Assembly: GCF_038502225.1 (NCBI RefSeq) | Contig: NC_091292.1 | Span: 49,277,143 to 49,341,142, forward strand | DNA length: 64,000 bases | Source: Cherax quadricarinatus | Taxonomy: Eukaryota; Arthropoda; Malacostraca; Decapoda; Parastacidae | Direction: 5' to 3' | Part shown: positions 10,157-23,275 of the stretch, piece after piece | Layout: every line of letters starts with the position of its first letter | How positions within the stretch are numbered: the first letter of the stretch is position 1 | Notes under the pieces: model-generated | What the model saw: only the letters and a program-made list of their open reading frames with translations | Told to the model about the DNA's origin: nothing | Database searches by the model: none | Made by a program: the position numbers and the translations under genes

Positions 10157-11080
10157 ATGGCTTGCTTCTGCAGTGTTTTAAAAATTGAGGTTGGAGAGTT
10201 GAAGGAGGAGGTCTTGCTTCTCCAGGAGGAGATTAGGAGGCTGAAGGTCCACCTCAATGGGTCTGGGAGAGAGTGTGAGGTGGCTGGAGTTGTGGGAAAT
10301 GAGGCTTCTAGCAGTGAGGTGCAGTCTGTCTCTCGCTGTGAGGAGGCTGTAGTTGGGGAGGTAGCAACGGCTACCAGCAGTGAGGTGCAGCCCAGCACCT
10401 GCTACAAGTGGCGAGTGGTTCACAGTAATGGGAGGCGCATCAGAGTAAGGAAAGTTAAGAGTGAAGATCTGAAGGTAGGAAATCGCTTCTCTGTTCTTCA
10501 GGATGAATGTACTTCAGTGGCCAGTGAAGGTAAGGGTACTACTGCCCCTGCTAATGGAGGTAAGCGCATTCTTGTGGTTGGTGACTCTCAGGTAAGATAT
10601 ATTGACCGTGCTTTTTGCAATAGGAATAAGATGAGAGACAGAGTGTGCTTCCCTGGAGCTGGTGTTGGGGACATTGTCAACAGGCTGGATAATATCATGT
10701 CAGGTAATGGGAACAAGCCCATTATCTGTCTCAGTGCTGGTGGAAATGATATTGGGAATGGTAGGAGAGAAGAGCTGCTAGATAAGTACAGGTCAGCTAT
10801 AGATTTCATTAAGTCTAAGGGAGGGATCACAATCATATGTAGCATCTTGCCAAGAAGGGGAGTAGGAAATGAATGGTTGTCTAGGGCAATTGGTGTAAAT
10901 TGCTGGCTAGACAGATACTGCAAGGAACTTGCAATCCCATTCATTGACAACTGGAACAACTTTTATGGCAAACATGATATGTATACAAGGGATGGGGTAC
11001 ATCTCTCTGGGGCAGGGGTGGTAGCACTTGCAGACTCGATTGAGAAGGCCATTGGTGAAATGCCTATGATTTTAAACTGA
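10157..11080 (+). CDS. CR1 LINE ORF1 with coiled coil and SGNH esterase domain
   Basis: An intact 307-residue protein. Residues 8-33 form a charged heptad-like coiled coil (KIEVGELKEEVLLLQEEI). Residues about 137-300 form an SGNH/GDSL-type hydrolase: nucleophile block VVGDSQVRY with Ser144, GGND with Asn197, and RDGVHLS with Asp279 and His282. An esterase-like domain in ORF1 is a known feature of the CR1 group; the protein is thought to bind the element RNA and perhaps membranes or lipids, with the substrate unknown. The stop TGA (11078-11080) overlaps the ORF2 ATG by one base. Homologues in this window lie at 47897-48862 and, broken, at 14445-14996 on the minus strand. Confidence 0.85.
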   Translation: MACFCSVLKIEVGELKEEVLLLQEEIRRLKVHLNGSGRECEVAGVVGNEASSSEVQSVSRCEEAVVGEVATATSSEVQPSTCYKWRVVHSNGRRIRVRKVKSEDLKVGNRFSVLQDECTSVASEGKGTTAPANGGKRILVVGDSQVRYIDRAFCNRNKMRDRVCFPGAGVGDIVNRLDNIMSGNGNKPIICLSAGGNDIGNGRREELLDKYRSAIDFIKSKGGITIICSILPRRGVGNEWLSRAIGVNCWLDRYCKELAIPFIDNWNNFYGKHDMYTRDGVHLSGAGVVALADSIEKAIGEMPMILN

Positions 11081-14029
11081 TGGAAGATAGAGGTATGGGT
11101 GTGTGTGGGAAACAAGCAGGTTGCAACACTAGGGTTGGAAACAGTAAATGTATAAAAGGCATTCAGCATGAAGTTATAAATAAAGACAATAGATCAGGTC
11201 AGCAAACAAAGGGGGACAGCAGAGGGCAGCAAGGGACTAGCTCCCTTAAGGTTTACTATACTAATAGCAGGAGTGTAAGAAATAAGATAGATGAGCTAAG
11301 ATTAATTGCAAGTGCAGGAAACATAGATATTATTGCTATAACAGAGACCTGGCTCAATCTGAAAGATAGAGAGATGCCCTCTGAATGTCACATACAAGGC
11401 TATAAATTATTCCACACTGACAGGGTCAACAGGAAAGGTGGTGGAGTAGCGATGTATGTCAGAGACAATTTAAATTGTTGTGTTAGACAAGATATTAAAT
11501 TAGAAGCGTCAGCCACTGAATCTGTTTGGTTACAGCTTCTCGAGGGCCTAGAAAAACTAATTTTGGGTGTGATTTACAGGGCCCAAAATCTTGATAGGGA
11601 GTGCAGTAAACTTCTATGGGACGAAATTCGTAAGGCATCTATCTACATACGAAAATGTTGTGCTAATGGGAGATTTCAACTATAGACAGATTGACTGGAG
11701 CAATTTGACAGGAAATTTAGAGTCAGGTGACTTTCTTGATACGATCCAGGATTGTTTTTTAAAACAGTTTGTGCCAGAGACAACTAGGGGAAATAACCTC
11801 CTTGACTTGGTTCTTGCCAGTAGGGAAACACTAATTAATAGTCTTGAGGTTAATGATGAGCTTGGGGAAAGTGAACACAAATCACTCAGTTTTAATATAT
11901 CATGGAATTCCCCTAATAATGGCAACCAAGTCTCCGTCCCTGACTTTCGCTTGGCTGATTTCATAGGACTGAAAAATTACTTAGGTGGGCTGAACTGGAA
12001 TGACCTGACTAAGGGTCAGGTAGGTGGCGATGGTTGCCGATATGATGCTTTCCAGGGCATAGTTCTAGCTGCTCAGTCAAATTATGTTCCAAATAGGGAA
12101 ATCAGATCAAACAAAAATGATCCTAAATGGATGAACAACAGATTAAAATATCTGATTGGTCAAAAGAGAGGCATATATAGGCAAATCAAAAGAGGAGAGG
12201 GGCAATTAAGAAATCGATATATTCAGTTAAAGAGAGAAATAAAAAAGGGAATTAGAAAAGCAAAAAGAGATTATGAGGTTAAAGTTGCAAGAGAATCGAA
12301 GACTAACCCAAAAGGATTCTTTCAGGTATACAGAAGTAAGATCAGGGACAAGATAGGCCCACTCAAAAGTTCCTCGGGTCAGCTCACTGACAGTGATAAG
12401 GAAATGTGTAGAATTTTTAACACATACTTCCTCTCAGTTTTTACACAGGAGGATACCAGCGATATTCCAGTAATGATAAATTATGTAGAACAGGACGATA
12501 ATAAACTGTGCACGATTAGGGTCACAAGTGACATGGTCCTTAGGCAAATAGATAAATTAAAACCTAACAAATCCCCAGGCCCTGATGAACTGTATGCAAG
12601 GGTTCTAAAGGAATGTAAAGAGGAGCTTAGCACACCTTTGGCTAATCTTTTCAACATATCACTACAAACTGGCATGGTGCCAGATAAGTGGAAAATGGCA
12701 AATGTGATATCTATTTTCAAAACAGGTGACAGGTCCTTAGCTTCGAACTATAGACCAATAAGCCTAACCTCCATAGTGGGAAAATTTATAGAATCAATAA
12801 TTGCCGAGGCAGTTCGTAGCCACCTTGAAAAGCATAAATTAATCAACGAATCTCAGCATGGTTTTACAAGGGGGCGTTCCTGCCTTACGAATTTATTAAC
12901 TTTTTTCACTAAGGTATTTGAGGAGGTAGATCATGGTAATGAATATGATATTATGTATATGGACTTCAGTAAGGCTTTTGACAGGGTCCCACATAAGAGA
13001 CTATTGAGGAAAATTAAGGCCCATGGAATAGGAGGAGAAATTTTTTCCTGGATAGAGGCATGGTTGACAAATAGGCAGCAGAGAGTTTGCATAAATGGGG
13101 AGAAATCAGAGTGGGGAAGCGTCACGAGCGGTGTTCCACAGGGGTCAGTGTTGGTCCCCCTGCTGTTCACAATCTACATAAACGACATAGAAGAGGGCAT
13201 AAAGAGCGACATCGGCAAGTTTGCCGATGACACCAAAATAGGCCGTCGAATTCATTCTGACGAGGACATTCGAGCACTCCAGGAAGATTTGAATAGACTG
13301 ATGCAGTGGTCGGAGAAGTGGCAGATGCAGTTTAATGTAGACAAATGCAAAGTTCTAAATGTTGGACAGGACAATAACCATGCCACATATAAACTAAATA
13401 ATGTAGATCTTAATATTACAGATTGCAAAAAAGATTTAGGAGTTCTGGTTAGCAGTAATCTGAAACCAAGACAACAGTGCATAAGTGTTCGCAATAAAGC
13501 TAATAGAATCCTTGGCTTCATATCAAGAAGCATAAATAATAGGAGTCCTCAGGTTGTTCTTCAACTCTATACATCCTTGGTTAGGCCTCATTTAGATTAT
13601 GCTGCACAGTTTTGGTCACCGTATTACAGAATGGATATAAATTCTCTGGAAAATGTACAAAGGAGGATGACGAAGTTGATCCCATGTATCAGAAACCTTC
13701 CCTATGAGGATAGACTAAGGGCCCTGAATCTGCACTCTCTAGAAAGATGTAGAATTAGGGGGGATATGATTGAGATGTATAAATGGAAGACAGGAATAAA
13801 TAAAGGGGATGTAAATAGTGTGCTGAAAATATCTAGCCTAGATAGGACTCGCAGCAATGGTTTTAAGTTGGAAAAATTCAGATTCAGGAAGGATATAGGA
13901 AAGTACTGGTTTGGTAATAGAGTTGTGGATGAGTGGAACAAACTCCCGAGAACATTTATAGAGGCTAGAACGTTGTGTAGCTTTAAAAATAGGTTGGATA
14001 AATACATGAGTGGATGTGGGTGGGTGTGA
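11080..14029 (+). CDS. CR1 LINE ORF2: endonuclease and reverse transcriptase (one frameshift)
   Basis: ORF2 makes the target nick and copies the element RNA at that site. Frame 1 (11080-11685) carries the endonuclease start (NSRSVRNKIDELR, ITETW, GGGVAMYVRD). Frame 2 (open 11591-14029) takes over after an indel near 11640 with LMGDFNYRQIDW, then LLDLVLAS and an SEHKS box where other copies have SDH. RT motifs follow: [42 protein letters not shown], then the catalytic FADDTKIG. The C-terminus ends KNRLDKYMSGCGWV. Combined length is about 980 residues, normal for CR1. Translation may be coupled to ORF1 by the TGATG overlap. The frameshift and the D-to-E change in the endonuclease suggest an inactive copy. 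Confidence 0.88.
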
Positions 14030-14208
14030 GTTGGACCTGATAGCTTGTACTACCAGGTCGGTTGCCGTGTTCCTCCCTTAAGTCAATGTGACCTGACTTG
14101 ACTAGGTTGGGTGCATTGGCTTAAGCCGGTAGGAGACTTGGACCTGCCTCGCATGGACCAGTAGTCCTGCTGCAGTGTTCCTTCGTTCTTATGTTCTTAT
14201 GTTCTTAT
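14030..14208 (+). terminator. CR1 LINE 3' UTR and tandem tail
   Basis: A short 3' UTR (GGACCTGCCTCG..., GTAGTCCTGCTGCAGTGTTCC) ends in three GTTCTTAT units. The same end is present after the other sense copy at 50610-50740. CR1 elements typically end in short tandem repeats instead of poly(A) and use them in target-primed reverse transcription. Confidence 0.75.
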
Positions 14209-15000
14209 CTTATTCCTAGCACTACGGCTATTAGCATAATATACATTAAAAGACTCTCTTTTCCATTTACCCTTCCTACTCATTTCTGCTTTGCTACTAA
14301 ACCTGTTACTGTCCTTATCACCTTGTGTCACTGACTTTTCAATATCTACCTCGTACTGCTTATTACTAGTTCGCCTAGAACTCATAATATTACTACACTG
14401 GGACTTCACTGTTTTCCTGCCAAAACCCATACCACTAACTATTCCTAGTTTAAAGTCCTATTAGCTCCCTCCACTGCGGTTGCCAGCGCCCCCACCCCAG
14501 ACCTAGATAAGTGAACCCCATCCCTGGCATACATGTCATTTCTGCCATAGAAGAGGTCCCAGTTGTCAATGAATGTTACCGCATTTTCCTTACAGTATTT
14601 GTCCAGCCAGCAATTGACACCAATTGCCCTGGACAATCATTCATTTCCAACTCCTCTCCTTGGCAAAATACCACATATGACAGGGTTCCCACCCTTCCTC
14701 CTAATTATTTCTATTGCTGACCTATACCTGCTAATCAGATCCTCACTCCTACATATGCCAACATCATTGCCTCCAGCACTGAGACAGACAATAGGATTGC
14801 TCCCATTACCACTCATGATGTCATCCAGACGGCTAACAATATCCTCCATCCCAGCCCCAGGAAAGCAAACCCTCTGTCTCCTACTCCTGTCCTTCATGCA
14901 GAACGCCCTATCCATGTACCTAACTTGGCTATCCCCAACAACAACAATATTCTTACTTTCCTTGGTGTCGTTCGTCGTGACGTTCCCAGTACACAATACT
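14209..15000 (-). pseudogene. CR1-type LINE, upstream part of the split antisense copy (ORF1 esterase end and ORF2 start)
   Basis: The minus strand reads the C-terminal SGNH domain of ORF1 (VVGDSQVRYMDRAFC near 14930, CLSAGGNDVG, RDGVHLS near 14510), with a frame break at about 14640. The start of ORF2 follows (MGFGRKTVKSQ at 14430 to NSRSARNK at 14209). It stops exactly where the sense LINE tail begins, and the following codons resume at 9946. The right edge at about 15000 abuts Penelope-like sequence, so the 5' end is missing. Confidence 0.8.
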
Positions 15001-15004
15001 GGTA

Positions 15005-15218
15005 TACAATACTAGCAAGTTGAAAAATTTAGACATATGAGCAACATCTGGGTATCCATATTGTAGACGTTTCAGCAACCAGTGGCTTTATCAATACAAA
15101 TTCTAGGACATTATTTGTATATAGTTCTACTGTCTTCAAATTATGTCCTAGAATTTGTATTGATAAAGCCACTGGTTGGTGAAACTACTTGTCGGTATTG
15201 TATATCATTCATGTACAA
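15005..15218. mobile_element. Penelope-like terminal repeat fragments forming a 43-bp-arm hairpin
   Basis: Arms 15069-15111 and 15143-15185 are inverted copies with one mismatch and a 31-nt loop. Each arm contains a TTGATAAAGCCACTGG ... GAAAC arrangement that resembles the CUGANGA / stem II / GAAAC core of hammerhead ribozymes known from Penelope-like element ends. The outer phrase ending in ATATGTCTAA on the minus strand recurs, slightly altered, at 37250-37275. Confidence 0.55.
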
Positions 15219-15379
15219 GGTTAGGTAAGTTTTCTAAGGTTCTTTTCGTACACACTTATTATTTTTTACATTAACATCAATGAAAAAATATATCTTTAAA
15301 CGTATAAGAGAAAATTTTAGAAAGGACTTAATTTGAAATGAGTCTTGTCAATTAACCAATTTTACCTATTCGACACGAC
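15219..15379 (+). mobile_element. TIR element copy 1 (5' truncated)
   Basis: The right-hand 160 bases of the 388-bp element described at 15564-15951, ending in the terminal inverted repeat variant TATTCGACACGAC at 15367-15379, directly followed by TA-rich repeat. Its left part is missing at the Penelope boundary. Confidence 0.75.
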
Positions 15380-15388
15380 ACATATATA

Positions 15389-15482
<94 letters not shown>

Positions 15483-15563
15483 TATATAAATATATGTTTG
15501 TTATATATACATATATATATAAATATATGTATGCTATATATACATATGTATATAAATATATAT
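15380..15563. repeat. (TA)n microsatellite
   Basis: Nearly pure TA dinucleotide with some ATATATAAATATATG interruptions on the right. It separates TIR element copies 1 and 2. All tyrosine-isoleucine open frames here are artefacts of the repeat. Confidence 0.95.
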
Positions 15564-17940
<2,377 letters not shown>

Positions 17941-17944
17941 ATAA

Positions 17945-18032
<88 letters not shown>
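17941..18032. repeat. (AT)n microsatellite between LINE and SINE tails
   Basis: About 90 bases of AT dinucleotide. It adjoins the 3' end of the sense LINE on the left and the 3' end of the antisense SINE on the right, so it may have grown from either tail. Confidence 0.95.
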
Positions 18033-18035
<3 letters not shown>

Positions 18036-18262
18036 TCATCGAGGACTGTCTAACTTATTTCCATTGGGGTCCTTAATCTTGTCTCCCAGGATGCGACCCA
18101 CACCAGTCGACTAACACCCAGGTACCTATTTGCTGCTAGGTGAACAGGACAACATGTGTAAGGAAACGTGTCGATATGTTTCCACCCGCCGGGAATCGAA
18201 CCCGGGCCCTCCGTGTGTGAAGCGGGATATTTAGCCACCAGGCTACTGGGCCACACACACAT
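18033..18262 (-). mobile_element. tRNA-derived SINE
   Basis: Read on the minus strand, a tRNA-like head begins near 18262. Its A-box-like part is TAGCCTGGTGG (about 18236-18246) and its B-box is GGTTCGATTCC (18192-18202). A unique body follows (GGTACCTGGGTGTTAGTC, ACAAGATTAAGGACC) and ends GACAGTCCTCGATGACGC at 18033, next to (AT)n. This body is a repeat I recognise as common in decapods. Pol III transcription is expected from the boxes. The SINE sits directly against the left edge of the 32-bp minisatellite. Confidence 0.82.
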
Positions 18263-20676
18263 ACTTTCGCAGAGCACTCCCACACCCATCCTGTACTCTG
18301 TAAGAGCACTCCCACACCCATCCTGTACTCTGTAAGAGCACTTCCACACCCATCCTGTACTCTGTAAGAGCACTCCCACACCCATCCTGTACTCTGTAAG
18401 AGCACTCCCACACCCATCCTGTACTCTGTAAGAGCACTCCCACGCCCATCCTGTACTCTGTAAGAGCACTCCCACACCCATCCTGTACTCTGTAAGAGCA
18501 CTCCCACACCCATCCTGTACTCTGTAAGAGCACTCCCACACCCATCCTGTACTCTGTAAGAGCACTTCCACACCCATCCTGTACTCTGTAAGAGCACTCC
18601 CACACCCATCCTGTACTCTGTAAGAGCACTCCCACACCCATCCTGTACTCTGTAAGAGCACTCCCACACCCATCCTGTACTTTGTAAGAGCACTTCCACA
18701 CCCATCCTGTACTCTGTAAGAGCACTACCACACCTATCCTGTACTCTGTAAGAGCACTCCCACACCCATCCTGTACTCTCTAAGAGCACTCCCACACCCA
18801 TCCTGTACTCTCTAACAGCACTCCCACACCCGTCCTGTATTCTGTAAGAGCACTCCCACACCCATCCTGTACTCTCTAACAGCACTCCCACACCCATCCT
18901 GTACTCTGTAAGAGCACTCCCACACCCATTCTGTACTCTGTAAGAGCACTCTCACACCCATCCTGTACTCTGTAAGAGCACTTCCACACCCATCCTGTAC
19001 TCTGTAAGAGCACTCCCACACCCATCCTGTACTCTGTAAGAGCACTCCCACACCCATCCTGTACTCTGTAAGAGCACTCCCACACCCATCCTGTACTTTG
19101 TAAGAGCACTTCCACACCCATCCTGTACTCTGTAAGAGCACTACCACACCTATCCTGTACTCTGTAAGAGCACTCCCACACCCATCCTGTACTCTCTAAG
19201 AGCACTCCCACACCCATCCTGTACTCTCTAACAGCACTCGCACACCCGTCCTGTATTCTGTAAGAGCACTCCCACACCCATCCTGTACTCTCTAAGAGCA
19301 CTCCCACACCAATCCTGTACTCTCTAAGAGCACTCCCACACCAATCCTGCACTCTCTAAGAGCACTCCCACACCAATCCTGTACTCTCTAAGAGCACTCC
19401 CACACCCATCCTGTACTCTCTTAGAGCACCCCCACACCCTTCCTGAACTCTCCTAGAGCACTCCCACACCCATCCTGTACTCTCTAAGAGAACCGTATAG
19501 ATCCTGTACTCTCTTAGAGCACCCCCACTCCCTTCCTGAACTCTCCTAGAGCACTCCCACACCCATCCTGTACTCTCTAAGAGAACCGCACCGATACTGT
19601 ACTCTCCTAGAGCACCCCCACACCCTTCCTGTACTCTACCAGAGCACTTCCACACCCATCCTGTACTCTCTAAGAGAATCGCACCGATCCTGTACTCCCT
19701 TAGAGCACTCCCACACTCTTCCTGTACTCTCCCAGAGCACTCCCACACCAATCCTGTACTCTCTAAGAGAACCGCACCGATTCTGTACTCTCTTAGAACA
19801 CCCCCACACCCTTCCTGTACTCTCCCAGAGCACTCCCACACCCATCCTGTACTCTCCCAGGTCACTCCCACAGCCTTCCTGTACTCTCCCAGAGCACTCC
19901 CATATCCTTCCTGTATTCTCCCAGACCACTCCCACACCCATCCTCTGCTCTCCCACAAAACTCCAACACCTATCCTGTACTCTCCAACAGCACCCTTCCT
20001 ATAATCTCCCAGAACACGCACACACTTCCTGTACTCTCCCATAGCACTCCCACACCCTTCATGGTCTCCCTCACAGAACTTTCACACCCATCCTGAACTC
20101 TCCCAGAGCACGCCCACACTCATCCTGCCTCTTAAAGAGCACTCCCACACTCTTCCTGTACTCTCCCAGAGCACTCCCACACCCATCCTGTACTCTCTAA
20201 GAGAACCGCACCGATCCTGTACTCTCTTAGAGCACCCCCACACCCTTCCTGTACTCTCCCAGAGCACTCCCACATCCTTCCTGTACTCTCCCAGAGCACT
20301 CCCACATCCTTCCTGCATTCTCCCAGACCACTCCCACACCCACCCTCTGCTCTCCCACAGAACTCCAACACCTATCCTGTACTCTCCCAGAGCACTCCCA
20401 CACCCTTCCTGTACTCTCCCAGACCACTTCCACACCCATCCTCCGCTCTCCCACAGAGCTCCAACACATATCCTGTACTCTCCCACAGCACTCCCACACC
20501 CTTCCTATACTCTCCCAGAACACGCACACACTTTCTGTACTCTCCCATAGCACTCCCACACCCTTCATGGTCTCCCTCACAGAACTTTCACACCCATCCT
20601 GAACTCTCCCAGAGCACTCCCACACCCTTCCTGTAGTCTCCCAGAGCAGTTTCACACCTATCCTGTACTCTGGCAG
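18263..20676. repeat. 32-bp minisatellite array, left block
   Basis: About 75 tandem units with a 32-bp period, built on AGAGCACTCCCACACCCATC followed by CTGTACTCTGTA. The first 1.1 kb is nearly homogeneous; from about 19400 variants rise (ACCGCACCGATC, CTCCCAGAGC). A 416-bp (13-unit) higher-order duplication is visible, with markers at 18681 and 19097. Because 32 is not a multiple of 3, all minus-strand frames cycle through the same 32-residue translation, so the long open frames here are not genes. The block ends where an LTR element interrupts it and resumes at 25912. Confidence 0.95.
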
Positions 20677-20972
20677 TGTCATAGGAGTTGCTGATCCCCC
20701 CTTACATGTGTTGTATAGCTTAGCTGAATATTATAGTACCATCCATGTATTTTATATAGACGATCTCTATTAGGCCTAATGACTGTATGACGTCACGGGA
20801 TGCACATCAGTGAGTGGGACGCGTTACCTCGCCCTCAGTCCACGCTTAGACATACAACAGGCAAGCAGGCAGGCCGGGCCCTTCCCTTTCCACAGTCTGA
20901 CAATATATAGCGTTACCATCCACAAGTGTGTTTATCTTCAACCTTCATATCTCCTTCCGAACCCCTATGACA
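20677..20972 (+). repeat. 5' LTR (296 bp) of LTR element copy 2
   Basis: Bounded by the inverted ends TGTCATA and TATGACA. Bases 20756-20972 are repeated at 25694-25911 with few differences. A CRE-like TGACGTCA occurs at about 20788 and ATATATAG at about 20903. The primer-binding-like TGGTGGCAGCAG starts three bases after the LTR. Confidence 0.9.
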
Positions 20973-23275
20973 AATTGGTGGCAGCAGTGGGGGCGTAAAA
21001 TTGTTAATTACGCCGATGCACGAAGATAAATTCTCTCAGCCGACGGACATCTTGTGTGGTCAGTAGGCCGACCTAGCCAGCCAGCTACCGGACCAACCGT
21101 CTACCAGCCTCTACACTATTCACTGGTCAGTCTCTGTGTATTAGTGTTTATCTGCTTATTTGCATTACTCCCGAGGGGTTGACCTGAGTTTACAAAGTAA
21201 GCCAAACCAGCAAGCCAGTCTGTGGTGGGGGAGTGAGTCATAACGAGCCCAGTCAGCCCAAGCCTTACACCATCCAGCCTTACCTGCCAAGCCAGCTTTC
21301 CACCCTTGCTGTGTTCATCGTTAGAAGTTATCAAGCCATTCTGTGTGAAGGGTTAAGCCAAGCCAGCCAGCAACTAACCCAAGTGTCTTAACCCAGTGAT
21401 CAAGCAAGCCACGTGGATACAGTCTTCTTCATCGCTTTGTGCTTCAAGTTCTAGCCATTCTGAGTGTTTTATCAGCCCTGTGGTGTTGTGGTATTTTGTG
21501 GGTTTGTTTTAAGCCTGCTTGGCTTAGAATATTTTCATGCCTAGTGAGGGTGTCCCCAGTGAGGATTATGCCATTCATCCCATAGGCCCAGTCACCACGC
21601 GGTGTCTCACTGCCCTGCCTCACCCACCTCACTCTCTACCATTTTTTTTACCCTTATTACAGGTTCTAGCACCATATTTTTAGGACCACATAGGGGGTCA
21701 AGAGCCAGAGTGTGTTTCTCGTCAGTAGCGCCATCGTAAAAAGCCTCCTGTGTGGGTCCATCATTGATTTAAGTGCAAATTCTATGATCATGTTGAGAGT
21801 AGCAGCGAACGCCGCCAGCCACGAGTCAACACCACTACCTAACTCCACCATCTACCTCATTCTTCACCAAGTCGCTACACTGTTAATGAATAATATTTTT
21901 CATAGAGACATTTGCGAGTGTTGAGACATTTTTGTGTTTCCAGTGATTTCTTAGTAACATTTAATAACTCTTCATTAGACTCAGTGTTTATTATATACTG
22001 CTTGCAATATTTTTTTTTCTCTTCTTTCTTCAGTGTTAATTTTCGTGCATTATTTTATGTCTGTTGTGTTGTGTTTCTTTTTTATATATTCTTGAAGTAA
22101 GTACTTTAGTGTTTTTCCTTGTTGTGTGCAATATATAAGCAGTATAAATTTGTGTTTACACTTCACAATTACCTTGTGTTCACAGTATTGCAGTGAAGTA
22201 ATTCAGTAGTTTATTTGTTTTCATTCTTTTACCATTTTATTTTCTCTGTGTTGAACATTCTTGTGTTAATTCTTTTCATTTAGCCAGTGTCTAATTTGTC
22301 TTATTTCCACAGACAATAGTGCCATTGTGTTGTTCAAGCAAGACAATTATTTTACAATTTTTCACACCTCAAGTTTCATTGCAAGAAAATTATAGTATTG
22401 TGTTTATATTGATGTGTTGTGTTCTGCATCACTGTAAGTGTTCAAACCTTTTTGTTCTGTGATTTTGTATCTATTATTTTTTATATTTCATTGAACAAAT
22501 TCACTCTTAGTGCAATTTTTAAGTTCTTCTTTTAAAGTAAATCATTCTTTTGTTTGTTCAGTCAGTGTTGTTTAAGCTGCAATTAAGAGTTAAAGTGTTC
22601 AATCAGTTCATTCCTTGATATATTTTTTTTCTTGTAAACTGTATTTTCTTGTGTGTGTAATTTTTTTTATCATTGTATCATTGACTCATTTTACAATAAT
22701 TCTTGTGTAAACATTGTGTTGCCATTAAAATTTTTCTTTCAGAAATTTTATGTAGTGTTGTGCAGTACTTTTGATTAGTAATTGTTATTTGCAATACTGC
22801 AACAGTTTATTTCAGTGCAGTTTCATATGCTCTGTTCTGTGCATAATATTTTGTTCCTTGTGTGTCACTTAATATTTTTTTATTTAGAATTGTTTTCCCA
22901 GTTTGTTTTAATTTTGTACAAGCTTTATTGAGTCCATTTTAAAATTTTTGATTGATTTATCAATTATTGTTGAATTTCCTTATTGCATTGAGAGTAAAGA
23001 CAACTCACTGTGCCATTAATTCAATTTAAAGTAAATTTGAGCAAATTAGATTTGAGTAAAGTACAATTTCTCTTGATTTTCAAAGTGTTGCTCATTCAGC
23101 TGAGTATTTTCCTTTGTGAGTGTGAGTTTTTCTTGCTTACAGTGTGACTTGTCAATTTTTATTTACTTATGCAGAACAGTTAAGTAATTTCTTCCCATTT
23201 AAGTTCACTGTGTTGTGTGCTCCTCAGTTACATTTTCTTTTATTTCTCTAAATTCTTGTTTTACATTTTGCAAAC
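20973..23275 (+). other. Long untranslated leader of LTR element copy 2
   Basis: About 2.3 kb without a credible gene. A CCAGCC-rich part (to about 21400) is followed by T-rich sequence. It is alignable in blocks with 5962-8418. The paired conserved blocks at 22493-22509 and 22584-22600 are listed with copy 1. Such a long leader is unusual for an LTR element and might also carry splice or internal-initiation signals; none is identified with confidence. Confidence 0.65.

Larger units (their letters stand above)
9947..14208 (+). mobile_element. Near full-length CR1-type LINE
   Basis: A 4.26-kb non-LTR retrotransposon with 5' leader (9947-10156), ORF1 (10157-11080), ORF2 (11080-14029), 3' UTR and a terminal tandem tail of GTTCTTAT units (14185-14208). 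The limits are set by the interrupted antisense LINE on both sides, which reads GTCCA at 9946 and CTTATTCC from 14209; the unbroken counterpart is at about 47660-47672. No clear target-site duplication is seen, which fits CR1-type elements. The only obvious coding defect is one frameshift in ORF2 near 11640. Confidence 0.85.

Noticed and set aside
18263..20676. CRISPR-like array appearance
   Set aside because: Direct tandem units without unique spacers, in eukaryotic repeat DNA.
18050..20682. Several 100-250-residue minus-strand open frames with MGVGVLLQSTGW-like repeats
   Set aside because: They are the same 32-bp minisatellite read in different frames, with no start, splice or composition evidence of a gene.
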